Shown here piece after piece: positions 1 to 6,706 of a stretch of 14,468 bases of DNA (within the stretch, counting starts at the first letter, position 1; each line of letters opens with the position of its first letter). The translations under genes and the position numbers were made by a program. The DNA is taken from contig JBJHBG010000118.1 in the NCBI GenBank assembly GCA_050485385.1, forward strand, positions 1 to 14,468, written 5' to 3'. This stretch comes from RECO01 sp050485385 (GTDB taxonomy: Bacteria; Pseudomonadota; Alphaproteobacteria; Geminicoccales; Geminicoccaceae). The notes below the pieces were generated by a model. The model did not search any database, was not told the DNA's origin, and saw nothing but the letters and a program-made list of their open reading frames with translations.

Positions 1-1
1 G

Positions 2-610
2 TTCCCCTTCGACGTGCTGGCCCGGCTCTGCGCGCTGGTGTCCCACCGCCAACGCTGCGTCGTCATCGGCGAAGACCTCGGCACCGTGCCCGAGGGCTTC
101 CGCGAGCGCATGACCGCCTACGGCCTGCTTTCCTGTCGGGTGCTCTGGTTCGAGCGCGAGGGCGACCGCTTCCGCCAGCCGCACGACTATCCCGAGGCGG
201 CGCTGGCCTCGGTCAGCACCCACGATCTGCCGACCGTCGAGGGCTTCTGGCAGGGCCGCGACCTCGACTGGCGGGCCGATCTCGCCGCTGTGGACGATGC
301 CGCCCGCGCCCGGGGCCATGCCCATCGCGAAGGCGAGAAATCCGCCCTCATGGCGGCGATCCACGACGCCGGCATCCACGACGCGGACCTCGCGACCGCG
401 CTTCACCGCTTCCTCGCCCGCAGCGCCTCCGCCCTCGTCCTGGTGCAGCTCGAGGACCTGGCAGGGGCCGTCGAACAGCCGAACCTGCCCGGCACCGTCG
501 ACCAGCACCCCAACTGGCGCCGTCGCCTCGACCGGCCGGTCGAAACGATCCTCGAGGCGCCGAAGGCCCGAGCGATCCTCCAGGCCATGCGCGACGAGCG
601 GCCGCGCTGA
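2..610 (+). CDS. malQ: 4-alpha-glucanotransferase (amylomaltase), C-terminal part, 5' truncated by window edge
   Basis: GH77 amylomaltase transfers alpha-1,4-glucan segments between maltodextrins in the cytoplasm, in maltose/glycogen metabolism. Only the last 202 codons are in the window, and the open frame runs off the left edge. The GEDLGT motif (bases 68-85) carries the Glu at 71-73 that corresponds to the family acid/base catalyst. The STHDLPT motif carries the Asp at 224-226 that corresponds to the conserved transition-state stabiliser. The RVLWFER stretch between them is also typical of proteobacterial MalQ. The sequence continues through LEDLAGAVEQPNLPGT and a P-N-W-R-R-(R/K)-L block, as is usual near the end of these enzymes, then stops at TGA 608-610. 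The nucleophile Asp lies in the missing part. No glycogen gene follows; the next genes belong to cobalt transport. Confidence 0.95.
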   Translation, partial: FPFDVLARLCALVSHRQRCVVIGEDLGTVPEGFRERMTAYGLLSCRVLWFEREGDRFRQPHDYPEAALASVSTHDLPTVEGFWQGRDLDWRADLAAVDDAARARGHAHREGEKSALMAAIHDAGIHDADLATALHRFLARSASALVLVQLEDLAGAVEQPNLPGTVDQHPNWRRRLDRPVETILEAPKARAILQAMRDERPR

Positions 611-713
611 GACCGTGAGGAGCCACGGCGCGCGGCGCCTCGTCGCGCACCGCCTGCCGCCTGGCGATCCGTCGCCGAGCGCCGACCTAAGTCCGAGGCC
701 TCGCCCCGTTCGC

Positions 714-742
714 TTGACAGGGGGAGGCGGGCGGCGCATCGC
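714..742 (+). promoter_or_regulatory. candidate sigma-70 promoter for the cobalt transport operon
   Basis: A perfect TTGACA -35 hexamer lies at 714-719. Seventeen bases later, 737-742 (CATCGC) is a poor match to a -10 box. The implied transcript start near 749-751 coincides with the 5' edge of the riboswitch P1 helix, which is the main reason to take it seriously. The call rests on one good hexamer and position only. Confidence 0.4.
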
Positions 743-750
743 CGCGGGGT

Positions 751-930
751 GACGGTGCCCGTCGGCTTCGGTCGGCGGCTGAAAAGGGAACGGGGTGCGG
801 TCCGCTTTGGACCCAGGCCCCGGCTGCCCCCGCAACTGTGGGCGGCGAGCGGACGTGTCAGATCGTGCCACTGGGCAACCGGGAAGGCCGATACGTCCGC
901 GTCGAGCCGCGAGCCAGGAGACCTGCCGTC
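751..930 (+). ncRNA. cobalamin (adenosylcobalamin) riboswitch
   Basis: This leader RNA binds cobalamin and turns down the downstream cobalt transporter when B12 is plentiful. All landmark blocks occur in the right order. GACGGT (751-756) can pair with GCCGTC (925-930) as closing helix P1. GAAAAGGGAA (781-790) is the conserved purine block. GCTGCCCCCGCAACTGT (823-839) and GCCACTGGGCAACCGGGAAGGC (start 867, end 888) form the core with the CCACTGG box. GAGCCAGGAGACCTGCC (911-927) is the 3' B12 box. Span (about 180 nt) and order match the family. The gene immediately downstream is cbiM, a classic target. Confidence 0.95.
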
Positions 931-1047
931 GCCGTGCCAAGCTGGACCCGTCACGGGGCGTGACGGTGCCTGGTCGCGACCCGCGAGCCCCACGGGTCCT
1001 GCCGCCGGCTCGGGCACGTCGGTTCGGCTTCGGGCGGGAGAGCGATC
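931..1047 (+). promoter_or_regulatory. riboswitch expression platform / cbiM leader with candidate switching hairpins
   Basis: Between aptamer and cbiM, GTCACG (950-955) pairs perfectly with CGTGAC (959-964) across a GGG loop. GGACCCGT (944-951) pairs perfectly with ACGGGTCC (992-999). The two helices share bases 950-951. CCGCC at 1002-1006 can pair with GGCGG at 1033-1037, just in front of the cbiM Shine-Dalgarno GGGAG (1036-1040). No U tract follows any hairpin, so translational control by ribosome-site sequestration looks more likely than termination. Structures were found by eye, not folded. Confidence 0.4.
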
Positions 1048-1716
1048 GTGCACATCATGGAAGGTTATCTGCCGGCGAGCCACGCCGTCGGCTGGACGGC
1101 GGCGTCGGCGCCGTTCGTGGTCTACGGCGTCTGGCGCATCCATCGGGTGGTGAAGGAGCGGCCGGAGCTGAAGCTGCTGCTCGCGGCGGCCGGTGCCTTC
1201 GCCTTCGTGCTTTCCGCGCTCAAGCTGCCGTCGGTCACCGGCAGCTCGTCGCACCCCACCGGCGTGGGCCTCGGCGCGATCCTGTTCGGGCCGACGGTGA
1301 TGACCGTGTTGGCGACGCTGGTCCTTCTGTTCCAGGCGCTGCTCTTGGCCCATGGCGGGCTCACCACGCTCGGCGCCAACGTCTTTTCCATGGGCATCGT
1401 CGGTCCCTTCGTCGCCTTCGGCCTCTACCGGGCATTGCAGGGCCGGGGCTTCGCCGTTGCCGTGTTCGTCGCGGCCTCGGCGGCCAATCTCGCCACCTAC
1501 GTCACCACCTCGCTGCAACTGGCGCTGGCCTTCCCGGACCCGGTCTCCGGCTTCGCCGGTGCGGCGGTGAAGTTCCTTTCGGTCTTCGCGCTGACCCAGG
1601 TGCCGCTCGCCGTCGCCGAGGGTCTGCTCACGGTCGTGGTCCTCGACGTGCTGCGCCGGCGGAGCCCGCAGGAACTGGCCGCCCTCGGTATGGCGTTCAA
1701 GGGAGGGCGCGCCTGA
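1048..1716 (+). CDS. cbiM: cobalt ECF transporter substrate-specific component CbiM
   Basis: CbiM is the membrane S-component that captures Co2+ for the CbiMNQO energy-coupling-factor transporter. The protein has 222 residues, usual for the family without a fused CbiN part. It starts with the hallmark Met-His-Ile-Met-Glu-Gly; the N-terminal Met1/His2 help chelate the metal. The second conserved site, GSSSHPTG with His69, is present. About six hydrophobic helices follow. The GTG start at 1048 is chosen because any other start would lose the essential MHIMEG end, and GGGAG lies about 8 bases upstream. The stop overlaps the cbiN start by one base (TGATG). A cobalamin riboswitch directly upstream favours cobalt over nickel (NikM). 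It should be repressed when cobalamin is high. Confidence 0.96.
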   Translation: MHIMEGYLPASHAVGWTAASAPFVVYGVWRIHRVVKERPELKLLLAAAGAFAFVLSALKLPSVTGSSSHPTGVGLGAILFGPTVMTVLATLVLLFQALLLAHGGLTTLGANVFSMGIVGPFVAFGLYRALQGRGFAVAVFVAASAANLATYVTTSLQLALAFPDPVSGFAGAAVKFLSVFALTQVPLAVAEGLLTVVVLDVLRRRSPQELAALGMAFKGGRA

Positions 1717-1985
1717 TGTCCAGGAATGCCGTGTTGGTCGTCGGCATCGTCCTTTTGGTGACGCTGCCGCTGTTGGGCCTCGCCCCCGGCGATGCCGCCT
1801 TCGAAGGCACCGACGACGAGGCCGTCGATGTCATCGAAAGTCTGGCCCCCGGCTACGAGCCCTGGATCGAACCCCTGTTCGAGCCGCCGAGCGGCGAGAT
1901 CGAGAGCCTGCTGTTCGCGTTGCAGGCCGCCCTCGGCGCCGGGCTGATCGGCTACTATCTCGGACGCAGGCGCGCGGCGGACTGA
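1716..1985 (+). CDS. cbiN: cobalt transport protein CbiN
   Basis: CbiN is the small auxiliary membrane subunit needed for Co2+ loading of CbiM. The 89-residue protein has the expected layout: an N-terminal transmembrane helix (about 6-22), a short extracytoplasmic loop and a second helix near residues 62-82, ending in Arg-rich YLGRRRAAD. The loop carries the family FEGTDDEA block (usual form F-x-G-x-D-x-x-A) and GYEPWIEPLFEPPSGEIESLL, where P-x-W is typical. The ATG start overlaps the cbiM stop by one base and the frame stops 6 bases before the cbiQ start, so translation is coupled. Its presence argues for cobalt specificity, since nickel systems usually carry NikL/NikN instead. Confidence 0.93.
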   Translation: MSRNAVLVVGIVLLVTLPLLGLAPGDAAFEGTDDEAVDVIESLAPGYEPWIEPLFEPPSGEIESLLFALQAALGAGLIGYYLGRRRAAD

Positions 1986-1991
1986 ACGGCC

Positions 1992-2729
1992 TTGTACCTC
2001 TTCGACCGCTGTGCCGCCACCAATCGCTGGGCGCGTTGGCCGCCCGGCGACAAGGTGGCGTTCGCGTTGCTCGTGCTCGCCGTGGTCCTGATCGCGGCGA
2101 GCCCGCTGGCACATCTCGTGATCCTGCTCATCCTGGTGGCGCTGCTCGTCGTCGGCGCGGGCATCGCCGTGCGTGATCTGGCGCTCGCCGCCTCCATCCC
2201 GCTCGGCTTTCTGGCGCTCGGCGGGCTCGCCCAGCTTGCCGTGCTCGATCCGGCGGCGGGTTTCCCGTGGCTCGCCTTCACCAACGTGGACCTGGCGGTG
2301 CGCACGCTCGCCCGCAGCTTCGCTGCCCTCGCGGCACTGATGCTGCTGGCGCTCACCACACCCTTGGCCGAGGTCCTGGCCGTGCTGCGTCGCTGGGGCG
2401 TGCCGGCGGTGGTCGTCGACGTCGCGCTGTTGATGCTCCGCCTCGTCCGCTTGACCATCCAGGCGGTCGACGAGGGCCGACGGGCGCAGGCGCAGCGCCT
2501 CGGCTATGTCGGCTATCGCCGCTCCGTGCGCTCGGCCGGGATGTTGGGTGCCAGCCTGTTGCCGCGCATTCTGGAACGCGGCCGGCGGCTGGAGATCGGC
2601 TTGGCCCTGCGTGGCTACGACGGCAGCCTGCGGCCGCATGCCCCGGCCGTGGCATCGGGGCGGAGCCGCCGCGCCGCCGGCCTCGCCCTGGTCGGCACCC
2701 TGGCCCTGGCGGCGTTCGTGCTGCCATGA
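1992..2729 (+). CDS. cbiQ: cobalt ECF transporter transmembrane component CbiQ
   Basis: CbiQ is the T-component that couples ATP hydrolysis by CbiO to the CbiM/CbiN unit in the inner membrane. The 245-residue protein has several hydrophobic helices in the first half. In the second half are the two Ala-Arg-Gly-type coupling segments: EGRRAQAQRLG (about 158-168) and the conserved ERGRRLEIGLALRGYDG block (about 195-211), where ARG/LRG contacts the ATPase. The frame is closed by the cbiN stop at 1983-1985, so TTG at 1992 is the earliest possible start; no strong Shine-Dalgarno is seen, consistent with coupling to cbiN. The end overlaps the cbiO ATG by four bases (ATGA). Confidence 0.93.
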   Translation: MYLFDRCAATNRWARWPPGDKVAFALLVLAVVLIAASPLAHLVILLILVALLVVGAGIAVRDLALAASIPLGFLALGGLAQLAVLDPAAGFPWLAFTNVDLAVRTLARSFAALAALMLLALTTPLAEVLAVLRRWGVPAVVVDVALLMLRLVRLTIQAVDEGRRAQAQRLGYVGYRRSVRSAGMLGASLLPRILERGRRLEIGLALRGYDGSLRPHAPAVASGRSRRAAGLALVGTLALAAFVLP

Positions 2730-3550
2730 CCCTGGCACTCGACGGGCTGGTGCATGCCTATCCGGGCGACCTTCGGGCGGTCGACGGCGTGACGCTCGGC
2801 CTCGCTGCCGGCGAGCGCGTCGCCCTGGTCGGTGCCAACGGCTCCGGCAAGACGACGCTCTTGCTGCTGGCCGCAGGCGCGCTGCAACCCGCGGCGGGAA
2901 CGGTCCGCCTCGATGGCGCCGCCCTGGGCCGGACCCGGTCCGACCTCGACCGCTGGCGCCGCGCCGTCGGTTTCGTCATGCAGGATCCGGACGACCAGCT
3001 CTTCGCCGCCACCGTCGCCGAGGACGTGGCCTTCGGCCCGGCCAATCTCGGTCTCGATGCCGCCGAAATCGACCGCCGCGTCGCCTGGGCGCTGGACGAA
3101 CTCCGCATCGCCGACCTCGCCGCGCGGCCCACCCATATGCTGAGCCTCGGCCAGAAGAAGCGCTTGGCCCTTGCCGGCGTGCTGGCGATGCGGCCGCGCT
3201 TCCTGTTGTTCGACGAGCCGACGGCCGGTCTCGATCCGCTCACCGCGGTCCATCTGATGGCCCGGCTCGACCGGCTGGCTCGCGCCGGCACCGCCGTCAT
3301 GCTCGCCACCCACGACCTCGATGCCGCCTATGGCTGGGCCGACCGCGTCGTCGTCCTCGACCGGGGCCGTGTCCTGGCCGCAGGGCAGCCCGCCACCGTG
3401 CTGGCCGACGCCGCGACCCTGCGCACCGCCCGCCTCCGCCAGCCTTTGCTCCTGGAGATCGGCCGCACTCTCCAGGAGCAGGGCGTGCTGCCGCCCGGTC
3501 CACTCCCCCGCCGTCGGCGGGAACTCCGCGCGGCCCTGAAAGGAAAGTGA
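2726..3550 (+). CDS. cbiO: cobalt ECF transporter ATP-binding protein CbiO
   Basis: CbiO is the cytoplasmic ATPase of the CbiMNQO cobalt importer. The 274-residue protein shows all ABC landmarks in order: Walker A GANGSGKT (36-43), Q-loop in MQDPDDQLF, signature LSLGQKKR (from 139), Walker B FLLFDEPTAGLD (Asp163, Glu164) and H-loop ATHD (His196). The PDDQLF after the Q-loop and QKKRLALAGVLAM after the signature are typical of the CbiO/EcfA group. The signature has Leu where most members have Gly (LSGGQ). The ATG overlaps the cbiQ stop by four bases. The C-terminal tail after residue 235 is basic and variable. The gene ends 58 bases before the convergent choV stop, with a GC-rich hairpin repeat between them. 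Confidence 0.95.
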   Translation: MTLALDGLVHAYPGDLRAVDGVTLGLAAGERVALVGANGSGKTTLLLLAAGALQPAAGTVRLDGAALGRTRSDLDRWRRAVGFVMQDPDDQLFAATVAEDVAFGPANLGLDAAEIDRRVAWALDELRIADLAARPTHMLSLGQKKRLALAGVLAMRPRFLLFDEPTAGLDPLTAVHLMARLDRLARAGTAVMLATHDLDAAYGWADRVVVLDRGRVLAAGQPATVLADAATLRTARLRQPLLLEIGRTLQEQGVLPPGPLPRRRRELRAALKGK

Positions 3551-3555
3551 AGGAT

Positions 3556-3612
3556 CAGGGGGCTTCTGGCCCCCTGGGACCCCCGGGCGGCGGCTCTCGC
3601 CGCTGCCACTAG
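3556..3612. repeat. GC-rich double-hairpin intergenic repeat, copy 1
   Basis: CAGGGGGC (3556-3563), a 5-base loop (TTCTG) and GCCCCCTG (3569-3576) form an 8-bp hairpin. After GGACCCCC a second hairpin follows: 9-bp stem 3586-3594 with 3599-3607 (one G-U pair), then CACTAG. The same hairpin geometry recurs twice at 9713-9820. The element lies between convergent cbiO and choV, where it may act as a transcription terminator for both, although no clear T tract follows. The CTA at 3609-3611 at its edge is the choV stop codon read on the other strand. Confidence 0.75.
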
Positions 3613-4769
3613 CGGGTGTTGAGCACGCCGTCGAGGAGTTGGCGCTCGCCGATGGCGCCCTGGATGCGGCCGTCGGCATCGGCGACGAGGATGGGACGGC
3701 CGGTGCGGCGCCGCAGCTCGACCACCTCGCGCAGCCGGGTCTGGGGCGAGCAGAGCGCCACCGCACCGGGCGCCGCATGGCCGTTGGGCGCGGGCTCGAC
3801 GGCGCCGGCACCGTCCCACAGGCGGACCAGCCGGCCGTCGGCATCGAGCGCCGCGTGCAGGCCGGCATCCAGCACCACCGCCTCGCCGACGCGGGGCAGG
3901 GCCGCGACCGGCGCCATGACCGAGGCCGTGGTCAGCACGTTCAGCGTATTCAAGTTAGAGACGAAGTCCGCGACGTAACTCGTTGCAGGAGATGTAACAA
4001 TGTCCTCAGGTGACCCCGCTTGCACGATCCGCCCACCCTCCATGATGGCGATCTGATGGCCGAGCTTGGTCGCCTCGTCGAGGTCGTGGCTGACGAACAG
4101 CACGGTCTTGCCGAGCCGTGCCTGGAGCTCCAGCAGGTCGTTCTGCAAACGCTCGCGGATCAGGGGATCGAGCGCCGAGAAGGGCTCGTCCATGAGGAGG
4201 ATCGGTGCGTCGGTGGCGAGTGCGCGGGCGAGCCCCACCCGCTGCTGCATGCCACCCGAAAGCTGGTGCGCATAGGTCCCGGCCCAGTCGGCGAGGCCGA
4301 CCAGCGCCAGCTTCTCCGCGACCACACGCTGCCGCTCGGCCCGGTCCACCCCCTTCAACTCCAGGCCGAACCCGACATTCTCCGCGACGGTTCGCCAGGG
4401 CAGCAGCGCGAAGGACTGAAACACCATGGCGATGCGCTCCTGGCGCAGATGCCGCTTGGTGCCGCCGCCGGCCTTGCCCACGTCGACCATACCCCCGCCC
4501 GCGTCGTCCACCAGGACTCGGCCGCGGGTGACGCGGACGAGACCGTTGACGCAGCGGAGCAGCGTCGACTTGCCGGAGCCGGAAAGCCCCATCAGCACGG
4601 TGATGCGGCCGGCCGGAACGTCGAGCGAGGCGCCCTGCACGGCCACCACCTGCCCGGTTCGCGCCTTGATCGCCTCGCGCTCCAGGCCGGCGTCGATCAG
4701 AGCCAGCGCGGCCTTCGGCGCGCCGCCGAAGACCACGTCGACCGCCTCGAAGCGGACGGCGATGCTCAC
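3609..4769 (-). CDS. choV: choline/betaine ABC transporter ATP-binding protein (ChoV/ProV family)
   Basis: This is the cytoplasmic ATPase of the choline importer, 386 residues. It belongs to the ProV/OpuAA group: the N-terminal segment before Walker A is long and includes ALIDAGLEREAIKARTG-like sequence, a hallmark of that group. Walker A GLSGSGKST begins at residue 61. QSFALLPWRTVAENVGFGLE is the Q-loop region, LSGGMQQR the signature, LLMDEPFSALD the Walker B and FVSHDLDEA the H-loop. A CBS-like regulatory tail ends the protein (VVELRRRTGRPILVADADGR...). The GTG start is preferred because it overlaps the choW stop by four bases (GTGA) and begins the family-like SIAVRFEAVDVVFGG. It is third in choX-choW-choV. 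The substrate is inferred from choX and the linked betI/betA. Confidence 0.92.
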   Translation of the reverse strand: MSIAVRFEAVDVVFGGAPKAALALIDAGLEREAIKARTGQVVAVQGASLDVPAGRITVLMGLSGSGKSTLLRCVNGLVRVTRGRVLVDDAGGGMVDVGKAGGGTKRHLRQERIAMVFQSFALLPWRTVAENVGFGLELKGVDRAERQRVVAEKLALVGLADWAGTYAHQLSGGMQQRVGLARALATDAPILLMDEPFSALDPLIRERLQNDLLELQARLGKTVLFVSHDLDEATKLGHQIAIMEGGRIVQAGSPEDIVTSPATSYVADFVSNLNTLNVLTTASVMAPVAALPRVGEAVVLDAGLHAALDADGRLVRLWDGAGAVEPAPNGHAAPGAVALCSPQTRLREVVELRRRTGRPILVADADGRIQGAIGERQLLDGVLNTR

Positions 4770-5620
4770 CGGCCGAGGCCCGGCCGGGTCAGGCGTGGCA
4801 CGCGCACGATGCGGTCGAGCAGGATGGCGAGGATGACGATGGCGAGCCCGGCCTCGAAGCCCATCGCCACGTTGACCGTGTTGAGCGCCCGCACCACCGG
4901 CTTGCCGAGCCCGTCGGCGCCGACCAACGCCGCGATCACCACCATCGAGAGGGACAGCATGATGCACTGGGTGAGCCCCGCCAGGATGGTCGGCAGGGCG
5001 TGCGGCAGCTCGACCTTGACCAGCTTCTGCCAAGGGCTCGCGCCGAAGGCGTCGGCCGCCTCCTTCAGTTGCACCGGCACCGACGCGATGCCGAGCTGGG
5101 TGAGGCGGATGGGTGCCGGCAGGGCGAAGACGATGGTCGAGATCAATCCCGGCACCACCCCGAGACCGAAAAGAATAAGTGTTGGAATGAGATAGACGAA
5201 AGTCGGGATCGTCTGCATGAGGTCGAGGAGAGGCCGCAGCGCCGCGTAGAGGGGCGGGTAGTGCGCCGCGGCGATGCCGAGCGGTACCCCGATCGCCATG
5301 CAGAAGAAGGTAGCGATGGAGACCAGGCCCAGCGTCTCCATCGTCTCCCGCCAATAGCCGAGATTGACGATCAAGAGGAGCGAGAGGACGAGCAGCACCG
5401 GCAGCCGCCAGCTTCGGTGCAGCCAGAAGACCAGCGCCGCGAAGACGAGGATGGTGGCGAGCGGCGGCAGGGCCAACAGCGCGCCGGTGACGCCGTCGAT
5501 GAGCCCGCGCAGCGTCGCCGAGACGGCGTCGAACACGCCGCCAGCGTGGCGATCGAGCAGGTCGACGCCGTCGCGGATCCAAAGACCGATCGGCAGCTTC
5601 TGCCCCGGCAGCCAGTCCAT
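4766..5620 (-). CDS. choW: choline/betaine ABC transporter permease (ChoW/ProW family)
   Basis: This is the inner-membrane permease of the choline importer, 284 residues, with about six or seven transmembrane helices. The BPD-permease core is clear. TLGLVSIATFFCMAIGVPLGI starts the module, and LDLMQTIPTFVYLIPTLILFGLG is the strongly conserved ProW/OpuAB stretch. The EAA loop that contacts the ATPase is QLKEAADAFGASPWQKLVKVELPHALPTILAGL (about residues 187-219). The N-terminus (MDWLPGQKLPIGLWIRDGVDLL) resembles ProW/ChoW openings. ATG 5620 lies 9 bases after the choX stop, and the end overlaps the choV start by four bases, so the three genes form one operon. The upstream ribosome site is weak (AAGG), which fits coupling to choX. 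Confidence 0.93.
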   Translation of the reverse strand: MDWLPGQKLPIGLWIRDGVDLLDRHAGGVFDAVSATLRGLIDGVTGALLALPPLATILVFAALVFWLHRSWRLPVLLVLSLLLIVNLGYWRETMETLGLVSIATFFCMAIGVPLGIAAAHYPPLYAALRPLLDLMQTIPTFVYLIPTLILFGLGVVPGLISTIVFALPAPIRLTQLGIASVPVQLKEAADAFGASPWQKLVKVELPHALPTILAGLTQCIMLSLSMVVIAALVGADGLGKPVVRALNTVNVAMGFEAGLAIVILAILLDRIVRVPRLTRPGLGR

Positions 5621-5629
5621 CCGCCGGCC

Positions 5630-6571
5630 TTAGCCCCCGAGCCGGCTGCGCACCGCCTCCGCCCCCGGCTCGCCGACGACGGTGACGACGCCGTCGAGCC
5701 AGCCGTCGAGCACGTCGGGATTGGCCTCGAGCCAAGCGCGGGCCGCATCCTCCGGCGCCATGCCGTCGTCGAGGATCATCGCCATCACCGCGTTCTCCAT
5801 GTCCAACGTGAAGACGAGGTTCTCCAGGAACCGGCCGACGTTCGGGCACGCCTCGACATAGCCGGCGCGCACGTTGGTATGCACGGTCGCCCCGCCGTAG
5901 TCCGGGCCGAACACGTCGTCGCCGCCGGAGAGGTAGGTGAGGTCGAAGTTGGCGTTCATCGGGTGCGGCTCCCAGCCGAGGAAGACGATGGGCTCCTCGC
6001 GGCGGACGGCGCGCTGGACCTGGGCGAGCATCCCCTGTTCGGAACTCTCGACGAGGCTGAACGAACCGAGCCCGAACATGTCGCCCTCGATCATGTCGAG
6101 CACCAGCCGGTTGCCGTCGTTGCCGGGTTCGATGCCGTAGATCCGGCCACCCAGCGCGTCGTGGAAATCGGCGATGTCGGCGAAGTCGGTCAGGCCCTGG
6201 TCGGCCAGATAGCTCGGCACGGCGAGCGTGTACTTGGCACCTTCCAGGTTCGTCCGCACGGTGTCGACCGTGCCGGCGTCGCGGTAGGCGGCGATGTCGG
6301 CTTCCATGGTCGGCATCCAGTTGCCGAGGAAGACGTCGATGTCGCCATTGGCGAGGCTCTGATAGGTCACCGGCACCGACAGCAGATAGGTCGAGGTGGC
6401 GTAGCCGAGGCCCTCGAGGACGAAGCTCGCGGTCGCCGTGGTCGCGGTGATGTCGGTCCACCCCACGTCCGAGAAGCGCACCAACTGGCAGCGTTCGGGG
6501 TCGACGGCCTGAGCCTGTGCGGCCGCCAGCAGGCCGGCGGCGGTGAGTGCGAGCAGGGGCGTGCGCGCCAT
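5630..6571 (-). CDS. choX: periplasmic choline-binding protein ChoX
   Basis: This is the substrate-binding protein of the importer, 313 residues. A Sec signal peptide (residues 1-22, cleavage after AQA) exports it to the periplasm. The residues that form the choline cage in Sinorhizobium ChoX all have counterparts at a constant offset of five: Trp38 and Asp40 (VGWTDI), Trp85 (GNWMPT), Tyr114 (AKYTLA), Asn151 (EPGNDGN) and Trp200 (FLGWEPHPMN). This makes choline, rather than only glycine betaine, the likely ligand. The ATG at 6571 is preferred over the longer open frame to 6664: it starts a clean signal peptide, has a purine-rich AGAGAGGCAAGG ribosome site upstream, and keeps the BetI operator outside the gene. 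It is first in choXWV and divergent from betI. Confidence 0.95.
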   Translation of the reverse strand: MARTPLLALTAAGLLAAAQAQAVDPERCQLVRFSDVGWTDITATTATASFVLEGLGYATSTYLLSVPVTYQSLANGDIDVFLGNWMPTMEADIAAYRDAGTVDTVRTNLEGAKYTLAVPSYLADQGLTDFADIADFHDALGGRIYGIEPGNDGNRLVLDMIEGDMFGLGSFSLVESSEQGMLAQVQRAVRREEPIVFLGWEPHPMNANFDLTYLSGGDDVFGPDYGGATVHTNVRAGYVEACPNVGRFLENLVFTLDMENAVMAMILDDGMAPEDAARAWLEANPDVLDGWLDGVVTVVGEPGAEAVRSRLGG

Positions 6572-6648
6572 GTCCTTGCCTCTCTCTTGGTCCCGAGTTG
6601 GCCCAATTCCTAGCCGATCGACGCCGCGACGTTGAGCGCGAAGGATTT

Positions 6649-6668
6649 TTGATTGACCGTCCAATCAA
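6649..6668. promoter_or_regulatory. BetI operator (perfect inverted repeat between choX and betI)
   Basis: Arms TTGATTG (6649-6655) and CAATCAA (6662-6668) are perfect inverted repeats around a 6-base centre with CG in the middle. As I recall the published BetI sites (TTGATTG-type arms around a central CG), this is nearly the consensus. It lies 38 bases before betI and 77 before choX. It is markedly AT-rich in GC-rich surroundings. Bound BetI could repress both divergent transcripts and be released by choline. Confidence 0.85.
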
Positions 6669-6706
6669 GAACCGGGCACCCTTCAGCCAAACCAGGAGCC
6701 CGCACC

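Noticed and set aside
663..676. GGCGA-TCCG-TCGCC hairpin after malQ as a terminator
   Set aside because: Only 5 bp and no T tract; such short palindromes are expected by chance at this GC content.
403..1518. Minus-strand 371-codon open frame across malQ, the riboswitch and cbiM
   Set aside because: It runs antisense to a clear gene and a structured RNA, has a Gln/Arg/Gly-rich composition typical of high-GC shadow frames, and matches no family.
1497..2738. Minus-strand 413-codon open frame over cbiMNQ
   Set aside because: Antisense shadow of the cobalt operon; low-complexity Gln/Arg/Glu composition and no recognisable domain.
5000..6613. Plus-strand 537-codon open frame over choW and choX
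   Set aside because: Antisense to two well-supported genes; His/Arg/Glu-rich shadow with no motif.
4772..6668. Very long N-terminal extension of the choV frame back to 6668
   Set aside because: The frame is open by GC bias only; choW and choX are the real genes there in another frame, and the GTG at 4769 fits the operon overlap.
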